From assembly GCA_022059125.1 (NCBI GenBank), contig JAEUWY010000006.1, positions 3,224,001 through 3,288,000 of the forward strand: a DNA stretch of 64,000 nucleotides, in the 5' to 3' direction. Both the position numbers and the translations under genes were made by a program. The DNA comes from Corynespora cassiicola. Lineage: Eukaryota > Ascomycota > Dothideomycetes > Pleosporales > Corynesporascaceae. The notes under the pieces are model-generated. The model searched no databases. It saw only the letters and a list, made by a program, of their open reading frames with translations, and was not told the DNA's origin. Of the stretch, positions 1-10,548 are shown piece after piece; position 1 is the stretch's first letter; the number at the start of each line of letters is the position of its first letter.

Positions 1-35
1 AACGCTGACTATGTCTTCATAAAAGCTATTATCCA

Positions 36-416
36 CTAAAAAGATGTTACACTTGGTATATGACATGAACAGCAAGTATCCCTATTTGTCTTCTTTTCTC
101 GTGTCACCTTTAGAAGGGGCAACTCTTCTAGTCCAGCGCCAGAGAAAAACGTATCTCCTGGTTTCACATCCACTGATGTTATAGATGTATATGTGTCCCG
201 TACACGTATCGTAGTTTCGACAAATCTTTGACGCATAGTTTCCAGATTCGGGGCCAAGAGCTTACCGTTACGCTTCTTGAAAATCCCATTAACAAGGACA
301 TGTTGAATATCGGCTACGCTGGCTTGGAAGAGCATAACAATCACAGAGTCTACCCAACCTATCATGAGGCTCAGAGGCTTCGGTTTCGGCCATTGCGCGA
401 GATCTATAGATGATAA
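36..416 (-). pseudogene. C-terminal remnant of an amidohydrolase
   Basis: An open frame on the minus strand reads like the C-terminal end of cytosine-deaminase/guanine-deaminase type amidohydrolases. It has a segment like GWVDSVIVMLFQASVADIQ, then HVLVNGIFKKRNGKLL, matching the usual HVLVNGxxVKRxGKL strand-turn-strand near the end of that family, followed by a short helix-like tail. The frame is closed upstream by an in-frame stop (TGA at 417-419 on the minus strand). I could not find the metal-binding barrel in the 1.5 kb upstream. The piece is therefore probably a decayed 3' fragment; a last exon of a gene with a divergent upstream part is possible. The family call rests on the C-terminal motif alone. 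Confidence 0.4.
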
Positions 417-1966
417 TCAATAGTTCATGTGGAATGCAAGGAAAGTTCATGTACCACCGAACTCTTCCAGACCATCGGTGATTTTATTGCAAACCTCCCC
501 GTTTTATCCTCATACGTTCTGGATTCGATTGCACTTATAAAGCCAGTATATTGCAAAGACTGACCACTAATGCGGACATCTAGAGATCCTGATGGCTTTT
601 TAGTTTTTGCTCCTTGCACAGCCTGCTCTGAATGTAGAATTTTGAATCTTTGACAGCCGCAGAATTTTCAATTACAGACGGTGGCTCGCACAGAGTTTCC
701 CTCCTTACTAACATTTAATCCGCTAAAAGCGGATTTAGGAGCTTTTGAGACCGAGATTGCATTTTTGTACGTGTGCTGTTCCATAGACTCAGCCTCAACC
801 ACGCTAAAATCATTCTTCTGGCTAAGTCCACGCTTCGCGCGAAAAATAGGCCGAGACGCGACTTCGGCTTTAGAGAACATTCAACCCCTGTCCCTGCGCT
901 TCGAGACACGGTTGGTTTGTAACACACACTTAGTTGAAAATAAGGTCACGTGTTATAGTTCTTGAAACTGAGCAGAGGAGCAAGTAAGCTTGTGAGGTAT
1001 ATCGTGTCGCTTTTGCAGAAGTAGCTGAATCAGCTATATCTCATATGTAAGTTATGTATACCACAGTTTGACATAAGACTCTTTATAAGTATAGTATTCA
1101 GAAATACTTCAGTACAATAGAAGCAGCACTACTAACGTATTCTATAAGTGAGCAGATTAGCTCTTTGATTTCTCTGATGCGCACTATCTGCTACTTAAAC
1201 ACTGCAGTAGAACACAACAATAGTAGGAAATAGAGAGTATCTAGAGTAATTATATTGAATTTTGGACGTAAAAGGGTAGTTCTATCGTTCTCTACAGCGT
1301 GCATTGCGCACTTGCTTGCCGGCTTCCACTAAGGTGAGCGTCGCCCTCGCATATCTCCCTGTTCAACTGTTTATCAAGGTCATTTGAAGCGATGTTCTCG
1401 GGCACTTCTGCCTTTGACAAAGACCCTTGTCGCTGGATCTGCTTCCTGATTCCCTTAGCCTGAAGAGGATGTGAGAAGCAACCTTGCGATGCTAAAAAAA
1501 GCTATATGATTGCCTCGAAGAGACAAACGTAAAAACTTCCAGAGTTCAGCATACAGTAATGAACAGAATCTTGGTAATACATCAACCCGTAGTCACGCTC
1601 TTGCTGCGATACATGTCCTGTTACCACCAGCTAGATACAACAGTCATGGTCACAAAACCAAGACAACGAAAAAAGGCTTGAGTGACAAAGTCTGCCACAC
1701 ATGTCTTTGTAGTATCCTTCCATCTTATCTTTTATAGTGAATATTGCTATCGTTAGTCGGCCTTCGGTCACATGTCGGGACCGTATTCAAAATTGAACAG
1801 CGAACGCGAGCCTCGATTAGCAATCACCAGCAGTTTCGATGTCATTGGTTCATATTCAAGTATTTAAACTTACAATTACTCCATGATATAGTGTTTATCC
1901 ATTCTGCCTGTCTCTACTGCCTCCGCTGATCAGATTCAATCCCATCAATCGTGGAACATATTCACC
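417..1966. other. Gene-poor, AT-rich spacer
   Basis: No convincing coding region is visible. Short frames exist on both strands but none shows a recognisable motif or splice structure. A small stem-loop (AATCCGC / GCGGATT, loop about 5 nt) lies near 717-735. The stretch directly upstream of 1967 is presumably the promoter of the NmrA-like gene; no clear TATA box was seen. Confidence 0.5.
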
Positions 1967-2979
1967 ATGCTCATTTTGATCGCTGGTATTACCGGTTTCG
2001 TCGGTATTCCCTGTGCCAGAGCTGCTATTTCACGTGGCCACAAGGTTCGCGGGCTTTCTCGCGATGCTAGCAGGCTTCCTAAAGATGTCCTTGACAAGCT
2101 TGAAGGGTTTGAGTCTATGTCAAGTTACTACGACGTTTCTGCGCTGGACAGGGCCGTTGCTGGCGTTGATGCCATCATAAACACCATGGCTGCTAACCCG
2201 GAATCGATTATGGAGGGGCAATTGTTGCTTATTCGTGCAGCAGAGCGCGCTGGCGTGAAGGTAAGTTCCGAAAGCAATAATAGCATACTTGGCTTACAAT
2301 GTATCTAGATTTACCACGCCACTAGCTTCAACTATGATTGGAGATGCAGCGCTGATACTCATGAAATCTATAAGGACTGGAGAAATTTCGCTTACCATGT
2401 TGAACTGAGTTCAACTATCAAGCCCATTGTACGCTAGCCCTACTCGGAATGCTGATGAAAAACCAAAGCTAACATAAATGTTCCCACTTCAAGTACATGT
2501 TCACTGGTGCTATTACTGAGTGGTATTTCCAGAAAAGTCTCCGGGACTGGGACCCAAAGACGAAGACATTCTTTTTTCACGGACCGTCTACAGCCCTGAC
2601 ACGCTACACCACAGCGGATGACATAGCAAACTATGTACTTGAGGCCATCACCGCGCCCAACGCCGCAGATGGGGGATATTTATCCGTTCAGAGCTTTGAA
2701 GCCTCGCCGGAAGATGTTGTCAAGGCATATAATGCAGCAAGGCAGGGCCGCGTCACAGCTAACATGAAGTGTTTGGGTACCCTGGAGGATGCAAAAGCCC
2801 AATTGGACCACGGAAGAGCTATCAATTCGAAAAGAGAGTGGTACAACTACATATGGTACTGCTACCAGTACAACATTCCGATGCGCACTTGGGATTATGA
2901 GCCAGTGGACGTTGCTCGCTTCTCAAATGTTAAGCAGACCAGTCTAGAGGAGTTCTTCAGACAGAATCCTGACGTGTAG
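1967..2979 (+). CDS. NmrA-like NAD(P)-binding Rossmann protein
   Basis: Exons 1967-2260, 2309-2428 and 2494-2979 give 299 residues. Both introns (48 and 65 nt) are GT-AG in phase 0, and the second has a GCTAAC branch site. The N-terminus MLILIAGITGFVG carries the GxxGxxG dinucleotide-binding loop (residues 7-13), followed by CARAAISRGHKVRGLSRD, typical of the NmrA/isoflavone-reductase atypical short-chain dehydrogenases. A long C-terminal region contains many aromatic residues (REWYNYIWYCYQYN). Family members act as oxidoreductases or redox-sensing regulators in the cytosol; the substrate cannot be told from sequence. The start is the first ATG and leaves no room for a signal peptide. Family is fairly sure, specific function unknown. 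Confidence 0.8.
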
Positions 2980-3177
2980 AGAGATAGTCTACAGTGAATG
3001 ATGGTCATAGTTACACTAGACAAAGGAAGCGAAATATTATCACTCTTGTTGCAAGTGCATATTAAACACTCGTTCAGACTACTGTCTTCATTTCCATTGC
3101 AGATTCACCACAATCACTGTTTTGGTACAAAGCCCGTCAGTACTGAACATTCATAATTTTTTTTTCTAATGTAGGGT

Positions 3178-3881
3178 TCAATTAATTCTGTACTTTTTGG
3201 GAATATTCGCCTCCACCACCCCCATCCTCTCCCTCAACTCCCACTCCTCCTGCCTCCTTTCCTTCTCCTCATGCATCCTAAAATGCTCAATATCCTCCGG
3301 ATGGTTCAGATCCTCCTCCTTGACATCATCCCCCGAGTGATACTTCTCCCAATGGTGAATCTCATACTCGTACTCATCATCACCATGGTGCCCCGGCCCA
3401 AACCCAAAGTCTGGCAACTTAACCCCCTCCGCATCCTTGGCCACAAACTCCTCCAACGACACCGCCCCATCCTTATTCGTATCGAACATGTCCAGAATCG
3501 TCTGCACCACCATGTTCTTCTTGAGCTCGGATACGTCGGCCGTGGATGGGTCGGAGAGGCCGTACGTGCGCTTTATGTCGGCTGCGGCCCAGACGCCCAT
3601 GCTATCGTAGTCGTGCAGCGAGAAAAAGGTCTGCGCGTCGAAGCCCGTGATGTGGTGTTCCTCTAGACAAGAAGGCCCGTGTTAGCATGCCATACCTGCC
3701 AATCGGGGCTCGCGGCGTTGGGAGGGAGGGTGCGGCGCTCACCGGCCATATGGCGCGTCGCCCAGTCCGCGTCCTCCGCAACGACAACCTGCTGGTGCTC
3801 GCCGCCGCCGTGGGCCGCGGCATTGAGCGCGCAGGATAGCACCAGCAGCGCGGTGACCGGGATCTGGAGGAGTCGGCTCAT
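3178..3881 (-). CDS. Secretory-pathway EF-hand protein (Ssp120-like)
   Basis: Exon 1 is 3881-3743 and exon 2 is 3662-3178, split by an 80-nt GT-AG intron; the product has 207 residues. The first 23 residues (MSRLLQIPVTALLVLSCALNAAA) form a clear signal peptide. After the intron the sequence EEHHITGFDAQTFFSLHDYD leads into a first, partly degenerate EF-hand. A canonical EF-hand loop, DTNKDGAVSLEEF, lies at about 107-119. A His/Asp/Glu-rich acidic stretch and a charged coiled-coil-like C-terminus follow. This layout matches yeast Ssp120 and related nucleobindin-like calcium-binding proteins of the early secretory pathway, where they associate with cargo-receptor complexes. No KDEL-type tail is present. 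Role is inferred from the family. Confidence 0.8.
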
Positions 3882-4063
3882 GGTTCCTTTGGGTTTATCT
3901 TTGCGGGCGGGTGGACACGAAGGGGTTCCGGGGGTGGGCGCGGGAGCTTAGGGGGGCGTGGTGGTTTGCGGGTGATCTTCGGGAGAAGGGGTGAAGCACG
4001 TGCTTTCGCTCCGTTGGCGTTCTGCTGTGCCCGCTCGCTTCACACCCATCTTTACGACCGACG

Positions 4064-4306
4064 ATGAATATCTTTGTGGTTCTTGGGTTGTTGTTCTTCT
4101 TTCCGCTGGCGCTTTGGGTGGCGTTTCTGGCGTTGTCGTCGTGTATGGGGGATGGATTTCGTGCCAGAGTGTCGGGCATGACTTTTCAGTCGCGACATGC
4201 GTCTTTTGGACGGAGCTACGCTCGAGGACTTGGGTCCACGGGCGGATGGGAACAAATTGAGATGGAAGACATGCTTGGGTCCGATGAGGATTCAGATGAG
4301 GATTGA
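4064..4306 (+). CDS. Small single-pass membrane protein, unknown function
   Basis: An intronless 80-residue frame starts with MNIFVVLGLLFFFPLALWVAFLALSSCMGDGF, one long hydrophobic helix or signal anchor. A basic, Ser/Gly-rich middle follows, then an acidic tail (WEQIEMEDMLGSDEDSDED). The ordered change from membrane helix to basic to acidic is unlike a chance frame. The gene is divergent from the Ssp120-like gene, with about 180 bp between starts, so the two could share a promoter. I do not recognise a family. It could still be a non-coding frame in a 5' region. Confidence 0.5.
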   Translation: MNIFVVLGLLFFFPLALWVAFLALSSCMGDGFRARVSGMTFQSRHASFGRSYARGLGSTGGWEQIEMEDMLGSDEDSDED

Positions 4307-4431
4307 GATCTTGGCCGCTGCTCACAGCTTCTGCAAGGAAATATTGAAGGAAATTTGGTATTGAGCTGCATTCCTGCTCGCCATGCCATATGGGTATCTT
4401 ATCTATCCGGAAGATCTTCCCTCGTTCAACT

Positions 4432-5698
4432 TCAGAACTCCAAGTCCTTCTTCGGCGGCATCTTCGTTCCGCTCTGCTCTCTTATCGCCTCTTCCTGGGC
4501 CTCGCGATCGCCTTCCAGAGGCGGTAGGCTAAACTTTGCGATCACAAACTTCCGTCTCGACAATGTAAACGCCAGATCCTCGCCCAGGTCGTCTGCACCA
4601 CCTCCGCCTCCTTTCTCGTGGAACACTGGTACTTTGTGCACTGCAAACATTCCCTGGGGCTTCTCCTCGTCTTTGGTCGTTCCAGCAGATGTTGCCAGTG
4701 TCTGCATATGTGAATAAGGGAAAGGAGACAGCTCTAGTACGCCATCGGAAAGAATCTCCATCCACCGCACGAGGCCTGTGGAGCGAGGAAAGAGGGACAA
4801 AGGCAGGGTTGACATGGCAGTCAATCGGCTCGGATACTGGCGCAGCAGCGCACGCAGAGCGTGGAGAAACTGCAGGATTGAATTGGGCTGCGAGGATGTT
4901 GGGGGATATAGGGCAGGAGAGAGCAGCGAAGGTATCACAACTCGGTGTATTATATGCGGTGGTGTTGACGCAAGCTGCTGTTGGATATTCCGGAGGATGG
5001 ACTGGAAAGGTGAACCAGTGGTCCGGGGAATGGGGATGTAGTTGATCGCAGTGCCAACGGGTAGCGTGAGGCGTTTCGCAAGATCAAAAGTATGACAAAA
5101 AGTCGATTGTTCACCAGAAGCTTCGTCCACTCTTGCGACACCCCGATTGGGAGTTGGAGAGCCTAGATTCCTCGGTCAGACAATTGTTCATCACATCGAC
5201 ACGGGGTTTTTGCAGCGAGACTTCAGAAACCAACGCACCTCTCACATTGTCGAATTGCCCCAACCCTTCATATCTCCAGGCTATCTTCATCTTCTCTTTA
5301 TCGCCTCCCTTCTCTCGAATTTTCCTCTCTTCATCCTTGTCCGCAAGGCCCGGTAATTCCCTACCCCACACTTCGCCCATGCCCACTACGTGCACCTTGT
5401 GACCCTGAACCACGCCTTCAGCGGCATAAAATCGCAACAAGGCACCGGCATAGTCTGTTGTGCCGCTCTCTTCGATAAAGATCGAGTTCCCAAGTGGTAG
5501 ACCAGCATGGCCTGCAATAATTCCATCCAGCGAAGGTGTACCTGTAGAAGTGGTGGGGCGGCCGTCAATAGGCGAAGGGCGTACGCCTGGAACGGACTGG
5601 ACGGGCGTGACGGCAGCAGGAGAAGACGGGGGCGAAGAGGTATTCGAAGGGTCTTCGGTGGAGCGGGAGAGCGCAATATTGCGCTTGCGAAATGCCAT
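4432..5698 (-). CDS. ELP4: Elongator complex protein 4 (Elp4/PAXNEB family)
   Basis: Exon 1 is 5698-5239 and exon 2 is 5129-4432; a 109-nt intron with a GTGCGT donor joins phases 1 and 2 and gives 385 residues. Diagnostic segments are MAFRKRNIALSR at the start, TPSLDGIIAGHAGLPLGNS (a RecA-like strand region), IAWRYEGLGQFDN at the end of exon 1, and FCHTFDLAKRLTLP just after the intron. Elp4 forms the Elp4-5-6 RecA-fold ring of Elongator, which binds tRNA and is needed for wobble-uridine modification. The start chosen is the ATG of MAFRKRN; a longer in-frame upstream frame lacks similarity. The donor was chosen because the nearer GTGAG donor breaks the frame. Confidence 0.88.
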
Positions 5699-7377
5699 GG
5701 CGGATGTGAAGTCGTGAGTCGTGGGGCATTTCCGAAAATTGTTGGAGCTCTTATCGATAAGGCCGCAATCGTGGGGTACTCCTTCCATACCTAGGTAGCC
5801 TAGAGCTTCTTGTTGGCCGTCTCACAATCCGGTTGCCCCAATATATTTATGCCACAAATCTGCCTGGTCATTCAACCTGATAACATGTCATCTCTGATTA
5901 CACAAATCGCTTTGGACACTTGCTCGTCAGTGGCTCGTCCGAAATAGCATCACCACAGTCCTAATTGGTAGGATTGCAACATTTTACAAATCGAAAAATG
6001 TGTACCTTAGATCAAATTTGAACATAGAACCCAAACTAAATTTTCATCTACATCAGCAGCGGTCAGTTGTCGTTGCTTATTGGTACTTTTCTCAATAGCA
6101 CGGTGTCTTCCCCTTAGCTGACCGCCTTCAATCTCCTATTGAAGTTAGGAAAGGCCCGCTTGCAGACACCTAGGCATGTTGAGCGCTTTTGCCGCGCTTA
6201 TGATGGAGAGAAGCCCTAGTCATGATGCGCAACGTGAAAACTATGGAATTGATCCGTATGCGTCCCAACTAAGAAGCGTGCCATTACACTGTTTGTTCTG
6301 CACCTCCGTCACTTCACGAATGGGATATTGAACACGTGCTCTGACCGGCAACTTCCGATTCGCAATCACAGCGATCCTGCTGCAGTCAGGCATTAACATC
6401 CTTCCAACTTGAAGGGCCGAATTCTTTGAAACGTCCAAGGATCCTTGGCAAGATGATGGTGATGCTGTGCATTCGACAGAGATGATAGTCACATGAAGAA
6501 AGAGTGTAAGGTGTAGCTAGAAAACCGTCATTCTGAGCTACATATGTTAACGGGTGAGACAAAAGGCATTTCAACAGCTTTTCATCATTCTTGGACTACA
6601 GAAAAAAACGAGGAGCAGTTGTGAGTGTCGATCTCCACCAAGAAGCCGCTCAATACAGTCAAATTCTGCTGATCTTATGGTTTGGTAGAAATGAGTGAGG
6701 ATTCGCACAGACTATATCGTGTACTGTGCTTCAAATGCCCGGAGGTATTCCGGAAGAGCGGATCACACCCGCTTTGGTTTACATGGACTGTAGGTGAACA
6801 CTGCTTATGTTGAGACAAAAGGATGTCCGTAAATTCTTACTCCACACACTTTATGTCTAAGAGAAAACTTCCAAATTTTTATTTTGCAAGTATGTCGTTT
6901 GTTATGTTCGCACAGTAGGGTTTCAATTTCAGGTTACAGCTTTGCGCATCGGAGCTTCACAGGCTCTCACTGTATCCAAGGCCATTTAAGATATGTGTCT
7001 TGTTAGAACAGAAGATCAACGTGTATATACATTCAACTAGCCGTCTGAGCATCAACAAGGTGATGTGACGTGAGGGTATCTGGTGTTGAATGATTCTAGG
7101 TGCGTGTGCAGTAAGCAGGGAGAGAAATGATGTTTACCTATCACCATTCAGCTTTCAGCAGTCACTGCGCTTCATAATAATTGCTAGACGCATATACACG
7201 CTCAGTAGGTTGCTGTCTGACCGTTTTGGATGTTGTGATTTATAGGGCAGATTAAGCGTCAAGGTTAGCGAAGATCTACCCCGATTAGAGAACTATTTCG
7301 GCTCATTTGTACCACCTAGCATGCAGTCTAATGAGCCCAATGCCCGTATAGACCCGCTACTCTGCGTCAAGTAGAGA
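5699..7377. other. Intergenic spacer without recognisable genes
   Basis: About 1.7 kb separates the divergent starts of the Elp4 gene and the propeller gene. Frames on both strands are short and show neither family motifs nor coherent exon structure. No RNA gene or repeat was recognised by eye. Confidence 0.5.
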
Positions 7378-7385
7378 TATATAAA
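7378..7385 (+). promoter_or_regulatory. TATA box of the propeller gene
   Basis: TATATAAA lies about 72 nt upstream of the ATG at 7457, a common distance for fungal TATA elements, and is followed by an AT-rich leader. It is the clearest TATA match in this intergenic region. Confidence 0.5.
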
Positions 7386-7456
7386 GGCAGCACCGCTCGT
7401 CCAGCATGACTTTATCTTGTCGCGTCAATCCATTCATTTAATAATCACCTGCAAAG

Positions 7457-8551
7457 ATGATGATCTCAACTCTAGCCACGCTTCTCCTTCATTCTTTACC
7501 TCTTGTCGCTGCAAGGTCTCCACTGAAGACTAGGCAGAACGAGCAGCTCACCGAATATGCCGAAGTCACTCTTCTCGATACGCCCTGTGAGACCGAATTC
7601 CATCCGGATCAACTCGACATTGCCTGGGTCGAGCTCGTCGGGACAAACTCGGTCCTACGTGTAAATGTCACAAGCGGAGAACAGAAGAAGTTCCCCCTTA
7701 AGAACCCTGTCGGACTCGTCAGTGGTATGGAGTTCTTGCCCGATGGCTACCTTTGGTTTACCGAGATTGCCGGAAACAACATGGTGCGGTTGGATCCAAA
7801 GGACGGCAGCATGACCGAGTATCCGTTCCCATGGACCAACATTACTGCCATCGACAATCTACCTGTCGGAGTGCGCGTCGGAATCGATGTTTCTGGCCAC
7901 CGAGACCGTGGAGCGTGGTTCACGGCTGTCGGTCTCAACGCCATCGGACGCTTTGATATCGACACCCACGAGTGGGAGATTCACACGCTACCAAACCCGC
8001 TTTCGGCTCCCCTCATCATTCAGCCTGGACCAGGATCTACCATGGTGTTTTCCGAGATTCTAGGAAACAGGGTTGGAACCATTGATGTGCACACCAAGGA
8101 GATCAAAGAATACGAGATCCCAACTCCATTGTCGCTGGTTCAAGGTATCACAACCGATAAAGACGGACTTATCTGGTGGACTGGCACAGCTGGTGGAAAC
8201 TTTGGTACCATCAATGTGACCACTGGCGAGGTGACTGAGCTGTTTGTTGCCGATATCCGCGCCGCTGGCAACTCGTCCGTCGTGGGCTATCCTCTCAGCC
8301 TTGGAAGTTCCGCCGCCCTTGCATTCCCAGGCCCCATCCGCGTCGGAAATGACGACAAGGTCTATTTCACCATGGGCAACTTGGTCTTTTTGGGCAACCG
8401 TATTGCCCAGTATGACCCCAAGACACAACAACTCGTAGAGTTCCAGACCCCTACCAGCTTTAGTGCGCCATGCGACTTGAACAGCCAACATCCAAACTCG
8501 ATATTCTTCGCTGAGATTACTGGTGCTCACCTCGGCCGGCTTGATTACTAA
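7457..8551 (+). CDS. Secreted virginiamycin-B-lyase-like beta-propeller protein
   Basis: A single-exon gene of 364 residues. The N-terminus (MMISTLATLLLHSLPLVAARS) is a signal peptide. The body shows repeated propeller blades with the pattern GYLWFTEIAGNNMVRLDPKDGSMTEYPFP, with related blades later (GLIWWTGTAGGNFGTINVTTGE; KVYFTMGN). This is the streptogramin/virginiamycin B lyase (Vgb) and SMP-30-like six- or seven-bladed fold. N-glycosylation sequons (NVT, NIT, NSS) suit a secreted enzyme. In fungi the substrate is unknown; lyase activity on a streptogramin should not be assumed. A TATA box lies about 72 nt upstream. It lies just before the polysaccharide gene set, which may be coincidental. 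Confidence 0.8.
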   Translation: MMISTLATLLLHSLPLVAARSPLKTRQNEQLTEYAEVTLLDTPCETEFHPDQLDIAWVELVGTNSVLRVNVTSGEQKKFPLKNPVGLVSGMEFLPDGYLWFTEIAGNNMVRLDPKDGSMTEYPFPWTNITAIDNLPVGVRVGIDVSGHRDRGAWFTAVGLNAIGRFDIDTHEWEIHTLPNPLSAPLIIQPGPGSTMVFSEILGNRVGTIDVHTKEIKEYEIPTPLSLVQGITTDKDGLIWWTGTAGGNFGTINVTTGEVTELFVADIRAAGNSSVVGYPLSLGSSAALAFPGPIRVGNDDKVYFTMGNLVFLGNRIAQYDPKTQQLVEFQTPTSFSAPCDLNSQHPNSIFFAEITGAHLGRLDY

Positions 8552-9452
8552 ATATTCTCTTAATGATAATATTCAAGATGCGCTCTTGTTACGACAAGCT
8601 TATTAGTTACTTAGCGTAGTAATCATAACCTCTAATCATCATCACATCTATCGATCTTAAAGGCTCTCATCTTCTGGGCTTTTTTTTCCTACTGTGAAAC
8701 CGAAAAGAACAGTCATTCAATTTAAATAGAAATATGGTGTCTCAAACTATGGGGTTTTAGCTATTCACCTTGGTAGTCTAGGGATTAGTAAACGTCAGAT
8801 AACTCAAGCCTAATACTATTGTATCAATCTTGATAGAATATCTTTTCTTTTGCTTTGCCCAGCGAGGGCTGCCAACCAAGTCAGATAAGCTGCCGCATAA
8901 TCAAATAAAGTTATAACCATTAGAATCTTGATCCCTAGTCGCATGTTCCATTTTTGTTTCTCATTGAGAAGAGTCACATAAGTTATATCTGAAGTTTATC
9001 AGTTAGATTACATGATATATTCCGGATCTATGTGATATTGATCACGTTTTAATTTGCATAGGATTGGATTGAAGGCCACAGTCTGTTTTCCCGCTTGCTC
9101 GTGGATGGGAGCCCGCTCGTATGGTATTGCGATCAGCCACAATTAATTTGAGCAATATTCCATGCCAACGAAAATTGTGATAAAGATATAGAATCATAAA
9201 TAGTTGAGCCGACAAGACTGCTATAAAGCAAGCAATGACATTCTTAATGTGTATGGAAGCCGTGGGCGACGCAAGTTACCTTGCCAAGTTCCTTAGCTTA
9301 GATTAACAGGGCGCCCGAAAGCACCGCCTAAGTGTCCGAGTGTTGATGTAGGTAGACCGGGATACCATGTTCCTGAAACTCCAACAACTGAGAATAGCAT
9401 GTTTACTTTCTTCGTCATCTATTGATTTAGGCCTCATCATGCGAGTGTATTC
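8552..9452. other. AT-rich intergenic region between convergent genes
   Basis: The region between the 3' ends of the propeller gene and the chitin deacetylase gene is AT-rich, with many stops in all frames. No gene, repeat or RNA feature was recognised. Confidence 0.5.
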
Positions 9453-10548
9453 CTACAAGCGGGCCGGGCCGCCGGTGACGGGATCCCGATACCAGTTCTC
9501 TTCTGGGTCATCCAAGCATTCTCCAAGTCTAACCAGATCAAACCCCTGTTCTAGAGAACGGTCAATCATATATTGTGCCAATTCGTAAACCGTAGGATGA
9601 TGAAGATCATGAGCAAGTGGTAACCAAGACCAGGCGGCAGGGTCGCGGCTGGTGATCTGCGAAAGGAAGTTCTCTTTTGAGTAAGTAATATTCTCTTTCC
9701 AATCTAGAGGGTCGATATCATAGGAAGTCTAATTGCAGTCGTTTTAGTTGTTGCTACATCTTAAAATATAGGGAACTTACTACATGGTAGCCTAGGGCAC
9801 CCATGTCGTTTTGACATTCAAGACCGCAGCTGTTGTAGGGTGGCCGCCAGTAAGTCGGGAAAAAGCCAAGTATATCATTCAACGCAATTTCCGTCTTGAT
9901 GGTTTCTTCTCTCCGTTGTTGAGAGGTGAGTTCATTCATATCCATGTGACTCCAAGTATGAGCCGCAATCTGGTGGCCTTCTTCATAAATTCGACGAATA
10001 ATTGCTGGATATCCAGTTGCAGGATCGTTGATCATACCCTTTGCGAGATTATGAGCAACGATGAAGAAGGTTGCCTTCACATTGTTCTTTTTCAAGATAT
10101 CAAGAAGGTCGGCTGTCCATGCTCCAGGCCCATCATCAAACGTCAGGGCCACAGTTCCATTCACAGAGCAGTGCCTAAAGAATTTGCCGTATGGAACTTT
10201 ACCCAATACTGGCCTGGGAACATGGGATGTGCTCTTTCCGGGCGGCCATTTGTTGGCGTCGCACGCTAATCCATATTCAAAGAGACACATCGGAGCGGCG
10301 CAGAATTTGGGATCCGATGTACAATAACCCTAAGGAGGAAGATTATATTAGTATTTCCTGAGACCATATATAACTGTGGCACTACCTACGGAAGAGGAAC
10401 AACAATTGTCACATGATGCGCCATCGCCTTGTGGTCCGCATCTACCAGTAGACCTTCCCCCCACGTTAAGGGGCGGTTGATATACAGAACAAACACCTGC
10501 AGCAGGATTGAAATAGAAGGGATGAAATGTCTGCAGGGAGTTTGCCAT
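9453..10548 (-). CDS. Chitin deacetylase: CBM18 plus CE4 polysaccharide deacetylase
   Basis: Exons 10548-10390, 10329-9781 and 9728-9453, joined by introns of 60 and 52 nt, encode 327 residues. Intron 1 splits a hevein-type chitin-binding module (CBM18): RCGPQGDGASCDNCCSSS before it and GYCTSDPKFC after. The CE4 NodB domain follows with motif 1 TFDDGP (about 116-121, catalytic and metal Asp), motif 2 HTWSH (177-181, metal histidines) and motif 3 RPPY (215-218). Motifs 4-5 are represented by IDPLDW and LAHDLHH in exon 3. Such enzymes remove acetyl groups from GlcNAc polymers in the wall or medium. The first ATG gives no signal peptide although the module is extracellular, so an upstream exon may be missing. 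It lies about 1.1 kb from the nucleotide-sugar dehydrogenase gene, on the same strand. Confidence 0.85.
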
